Shown here piece after piece: positions 51,787 to 54,094 of a DNA stretch of 54,094 nucleotides. Position numbers and translations under genes: made by a program. The notes beneath the pieces are model-generated. The model saw only the letters and a list, made by a program, of their open reading frames with translations. It had not been told where the DNA came from and searched no databases. Positions within the stretch are counted from its first letter, which is position 1. Every line of letters starts with the position of its first letter. The DNA is from Bacteroidaceae bacterium (lineage in GTDB: Bacteria; Bacteroidota; Bacteroidia; Bacteroidales; Bacteroidaceae): NCBI GenBank assembly GCA_017619585.1, contig JAFZSA010000045.1, positions 1 to 54,094 of the forward strand, in the 5' to 3' direction.

Positions 51787-52467
51787 TCAAGTTTTTTTTG
51801 AAGAAAAATCACAAGTTCCCATAAAAAGGAGAAGCAAAGCCGCATAATAAGTACTCATAATGCAGAGAGAAGCGTTGGAGATGTGCTCTGCGAACTTATT
51901 CCAGGCAAGTACAAAATCAGAGACAAGAAAAAGTATACCGCCCAATGCAGCAAGAAGGGGAAGAGTCTTTCTGCTATCGCACACAGTAAGAGCTCGTGCG
52001 GCACTCGTCCACACAGTTCCTATGAGTAGCAGAGCATAAACCGAACAGCCTATGCGGATGGGCAGGCAATGCACGGCAGGTATCACTTTCAATGCAGCAA
52101 CGACCAAGGGAATTAAACAAGCTGAAGAAATGGCAGCTATCACAACAGGCTGCACATTCCCCTTCCTTATACCTTTTATAAAATAAAGGATAAAGCAGAT
52201 GTGAGCCAAAGCAAAGCCACCCATCTGCCCCTCGAAGCTACCCAATACACCCATAGCATCGCCCAAGGCGCAGAACCAGAATGCCGCCATCATCAATCGG
52301 GGACGCAGCCACAGACTCCCCACGGCCAGCACAACAGCAGGCAATGCCAGTCGCATGGCAAACAACACGCTTTCGCCCTCAGGTTTACCCACAGGACAGA
52401 AAAACCAAGCTGCTGCCAACAGGAAGGCCAACATAGCCAATACTTCGCAGACACTCCTTTTCTTCAT
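51787..52467 (-). CDS. YhhN-family membrane protein (putative lysoplasmalogenase)
   Basis: 226 residues from MKKRSVCEVLAML, chosen over the longer form because the hydrophobic N-terminus begins here. About eight hydrophobic helices are present, with the family's conserved acidic motifs: LMMAAFWFCALGDAMG near the first third and ILFLVSDFVLAWNKF near the end, plus a late STYYAALLL. YhhN relatives hydrolyse the vinyl-ether bond of lysoplasmalogens; activity here is unproven. A -7 TATCTTTG at 52581-52588 is the likely promoter. Confidence 0.8.
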   Translation of the reverse strand: MKKRSVCEVLAMLAFLLAAAWFFCPVGKPEGESVLFAMRLALPAVVLAVGSLWLRPRLMMAAFWFCALGDAMGVLGSFEGQMGGFALAHICFILYFIKGIRKGNVQPVVIAAISSACLIPLVVAALKVIPAVHCLPIRIGCSVYALLLIGTVWTSAARALTVCDSRKTLPLLAALGGILFLVSDFVLAWNKFAEHISNASLCIMSTYYAALLLLFMGTCDFSSKKT

Positions 52468-52580
52468 TACATTATAGTTTAATTCTATGCCATAGCCAAT
52501 TGGGAATCGCACGCCAGCAGGCAGTCATCAGCCTATAACGCGTATATGCCATTATGCACCAAAACTTAACTAGTGACGCA

Positions 52581-52588
52581 CAAAGATA
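52581..52588 (-). promoter_or_regulatory. -7 element for the YhhN-family gene
   Basis: TATCTTTG on the minus strand, about 114 bp upstream of the chosen start. Confidence 0.5.
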
Positions 52589-52704
52589 CTACATTTTCTA
52601 ACATTAATGGTGTCGCAGAGGATCATTCCTTTATAAAATCGTGTTTTTCATTTCCCGTTTTGAAAAATTTCCCCCAGCCCATCTTTTCTTTTCAATCTTT
52701 TGCT

Positions 52705-52935
52705 TATATTTGTCGTGGATTTGAGCCACAAAACAGCTCTTTTCCAAAACATATTGGTTATGAATTAGCGTTCAGCTATATCTTCTTTGGTCCTGAAACG
52801 CAGGAAATTTCAAGGATAAATGCCAAGAGAGATAAGATGAATGCCTACGCGATAGCGTGAGCTGAACTTATCTGGCATTTGGGCTTTTCCCACGGCCTCA
52901 GGGAAGATAAAGGAGGCTCGCGCTTCTTTCATGCA
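52705..52935 (+). ncRNA. Candidate structured non-coding RNA (6S-like overall shape)
   Basis: A -7 TATATTTG (52705-52712) precedes a region with nested pairing: GAGCC (52723-52727) with GGCTC (52915-52919); TCTTTTCC (52738-52745) with GGGAAGA (52901-52907); a small hairpin CCTG-AAACG-CAGG (52792-52804); and a strong terminal stem AAATGCC/GGCATTT plus AGATAAG/CTTATCT capped by ACGC-GATA-GCGT (52818-52880). An alternative TCCC/GGGA pairing (52888-52904) competes with the second stem. The long closed rod with a large central open region recalls 6S RNA, but I cannot confirm the family. No convincing protein is encoded here. Confidence 0.5.
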
Positions 52936-52969
52936 AGAATGATAATAATAACATCTAATATTGTGTATT

Positions 52970-53506
52970 ATGGCACTAATAGAATGTCCTGAATGCGGGA
53001 AAGAAATCAGTGACAAAGCAACAGCATGTCCTAATTGTGGTAATCCTATGAATCCGCAAACTCAACAAGAAGAATATCTATGCTGTCCCAAATGTGGTTC
53101 TCGTGAACTTCATGCAAAGCATAAGGGCTTTAGTGGTGGGAAAGCTCTTGCAGGAGCACTTCTAACTGGTGGTATTGGACTGCTTGCAGGAACTATCGGA
53201 AGCCGTGATACACAAATAACATGCCTTAAATGTGGTAATAAGTTTAAGGCTGGTGAAGCAAGGATAATTAGACCAAATGATGTTGCTGAGGATGAATCCC
53301 AAATTATAGGAATTACCCAATCAAAAGGTATACTTTCCGCTATTAAATGGTATAAAGACAAATACAATTGCGACCTTAAAGAAGCTAAAGATACCGTCGA
53401 TGCAGTCGTTGCAAAACACAACATAGTTCCTAGTAGTGGAAATGGTTGCTCAATAATTATATTGATTGGAATGGGTTTAACATTAGGCGTAATGTTTTTG
53501 TTATAG
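52970..53506 (+). CDS. Double zinc-ribbon membrane protein with L7/L12-like helical segment
   Basis: 178 residues from MALIECPECGKEISD, chosen because it begins the zinc ribbon. A first ribbon (ECPECGK...ACPNCGNP) is followed by a second Cys set split around a Gly-rich hydrophobic segment (CCPKCGSRELH; GGKALAGALLTGGIGLLAGTIG; ITCLKCGNKF). Next is GILSAIKWYKDKYNCDLKEAKDTVDAV, which resembles the helix pair of the ribosomal L7/L12 C-terminal domain. A C-terminal transmembrane helix ends the protein. It stands alone after the candidate ncRNA. Function is unknown. Confidence 0.75.
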   Translation: MALIECPECGKEISDKATACPNCGNPMNPQTQQEEYLCCPKCGSRELHAKHKGFSGGKALAGALLTGGIGLLAGTIGSRDTQITCLKCGNKFKAGEARIIRPNDVAEDESQIIGITQSKGILSAIKWYKDKYNCDLKEAKDTVDAVVAKHNIVPSSGNGCSIIILIGMGLTLGVMFLL

Positions 53507-53590
53507 CAAAGATGATATAGTTATTCAGCTTTTCACAAGATACCAATATCATCTCTAAACACAATTACCATGTAAAGCAAGAAGGGCCCT

Positions 53591-53626
53591 AAACTCATAA
53601 AACTCGAGAGACAAAAATGAGTTTTT
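53591..53626 (+). terminator. Possible terminator downstream of the zinc-ribbon gene
   Basis: AAACTCAT (53591-53598) / ATGAGTTT (53617-53624) with an 18-nt loop, followed by TT. It is 85 bp beyond the stop. Confidence 0.5.
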
Positions 53627-54007
53627 ATAGAATACTCACAATCGTATCATCTAAGGACACAAAAGTGATGGTATGCAAACTAACGTTTCGGACGATTATA
53701 TTGGGTAAGGGGTAATCAAACAAGAGTCAAAAACTCTGCAGGCGTTATGACACGAGGTGATTTGGAATAGTGTTTTAGTTTGCCTATTAGTGTTTCTATT
53801 TACGACGTTCTATCCTAATTTGCACTAAAGTAGTGCATAATCAGCAAGAAGATTCATCTCCAAGCCTATTGACAACAGAGTAAACCTCAAATAGTCGAGA
53901 ACAAAAAGGCTGACAACAGAGAGCAGTCGAGGTTTAATAACCAGTCAACTCTGTCCAGTCGTAAGACAGGAAACTGACAACCCAAATCAGCGAACTACAA
54001 GCGAGCT
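53627..54007. other. Non-coding stretch with small inverted repeats
   Basis: No plausible gene. TGCACTA-AAG-TAGTGCA forms a short hairpin near 53820-53837. TAAACCTC (53881-53888) pairs with GAGGTTTA (53929-53936), and GACAACAGAG occurs twice within this part. No promoter or known RNA is recognised. Confidence 0.5.
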
Positions 54008-54094
54008 TCAGTACTCTTGCCAGAGTACTCGAGTACTTCAACGGGAGTACTGGAGTACTTTAGGCGGAGTACTGGAGTACTCCTTAGGAAGTAC
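54008..54094. repeat. GAGTACTC-based tandem array running off the window end
   Basis: AGTAC occurs eight times in about 85 bp, mostly as paired GAGTACT units repeating at about 22 bp (GAGTACTGGAGTACTTTAGG and relatives). It is related to the GAGTACTC units at 6575-6608 and is cut by the window edge. Confidence 0.8.

Noticed and set aside
52573..52860. 95-residue plus-strand open frame
   Set aside because: Its composition is unlike a protein, it starts in promoter DNA of the neighbouring gene, and it overlaps the strongly paired candidate RNA.
53860..54094. Possible CRISPR array at the window end
   Set aside because: Repeats are short, palindromic (GAGTACT) and about 22 bp apart without unique spacers of constant length; no cas gene is present.

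Overview
The window looks like chromosome of a gut or rumen Bacteroidales bacterium, most likely in the Prevotella group. The evidence is an orphan SusC/SusD pair, surface proteins ending in type IX-like tails (LSGxR...KGxYIxNGKK), promoters of the Bacteroidetes type (TTTG, about 19-20 bp, TAnnTTTG) in front of many genes, an N-succinylornithine-type carbamoyltransferase, and a sodium-pump methylmalonyl-CoA decarboxylase operon of propionate-forming Bacteroidales. No rRNA, prophage core, plasmid origin or CRISPR array is visible. One tRNA (Phe), one TPP riboswitch and one candidate structured RNA are present.

Layout. 1-8 kb: a short phage-structural-like protein, SusD and SusC, an exported endonuclease/exonuclease/phosphatase-fold protein and an exported histidine acid phosphatase. 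8-11.7 kb: a minus-strand operon for a biotin-dependent Na+-translocating decarboxylase (mmdA, OadG-like subunit, biotin carrier, mmdB). 11.9-13.8 kb: a MATE exporter and an overlapping small phosphoesterase. 13.7-25.3 kb: a very large CotH/lamin-tail surface protein, a GLUG-like surface protein, a BlaI/BlaR1-like pair with a TonB tail, and a TraB/GumN lipoprotein. 25.4-32.1 kb: housekeeping genes (efp, rpmH, PASTA protein, RluD-type synthase, ddl, acyltransferase, lipoprotein, mnmA). 32.1-35.9 kb: a TPP-riboswitch-controlled thiamine salvage operon (TonB receptor, PnuT-like transporter, thiamine pyrophosphokinase). 36.2-41.3 kb: a 1710-residue modular surface protein. 41.5-51.5 kb: a minus-strand arginine/proline cluster (argR, GNAT, argG, DUF559, argC, argD, proB, proA, AMP-forming ligase, argF'). 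51.6-54.1 kb: tRNA-Phe, a YhhN-family membrane protein, a candidate ncRNA, a zinc-ribbon membrane protein and a non-coding tail with repeats.

The most unusual aspect is the repeat biology. About 16 copies of a GC-rich palindromic element (AGCCTACCCC..CCCCTCCC-AAA-GGGAGGGG type) lie at gene junctions and, in several places, inside reading frames that stay open. One unit consists of two such palindromes in inverted orientation around a DUF559 (Vsr-like) nuclease gene, wedged exactly between argG and argC. It supplies the stop codon of argG and the start codon of argC. A second repeat class, tandem arrays with a strict 7-bp period, often adjoins the palindromes, supplies start codons to several genes and has expanded inside the hinge of C-terminal sorting tails. 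Together these look like a mobile-palindrome/nuclease system plus a slippage-prone heptamer system.

Other points: a perfect 13-bp inverted repeat at the blaI promoter resembles the region upstream of the GLUG-like surface gene, suggesting a small BlaI regulon; the argF' product has Ser at the acyl-specificity position; and the arg-operon acetyltransferase carries a four-cysteine C-terminal cluster. All functions are read from sequence and family knowledge; no database search was run.
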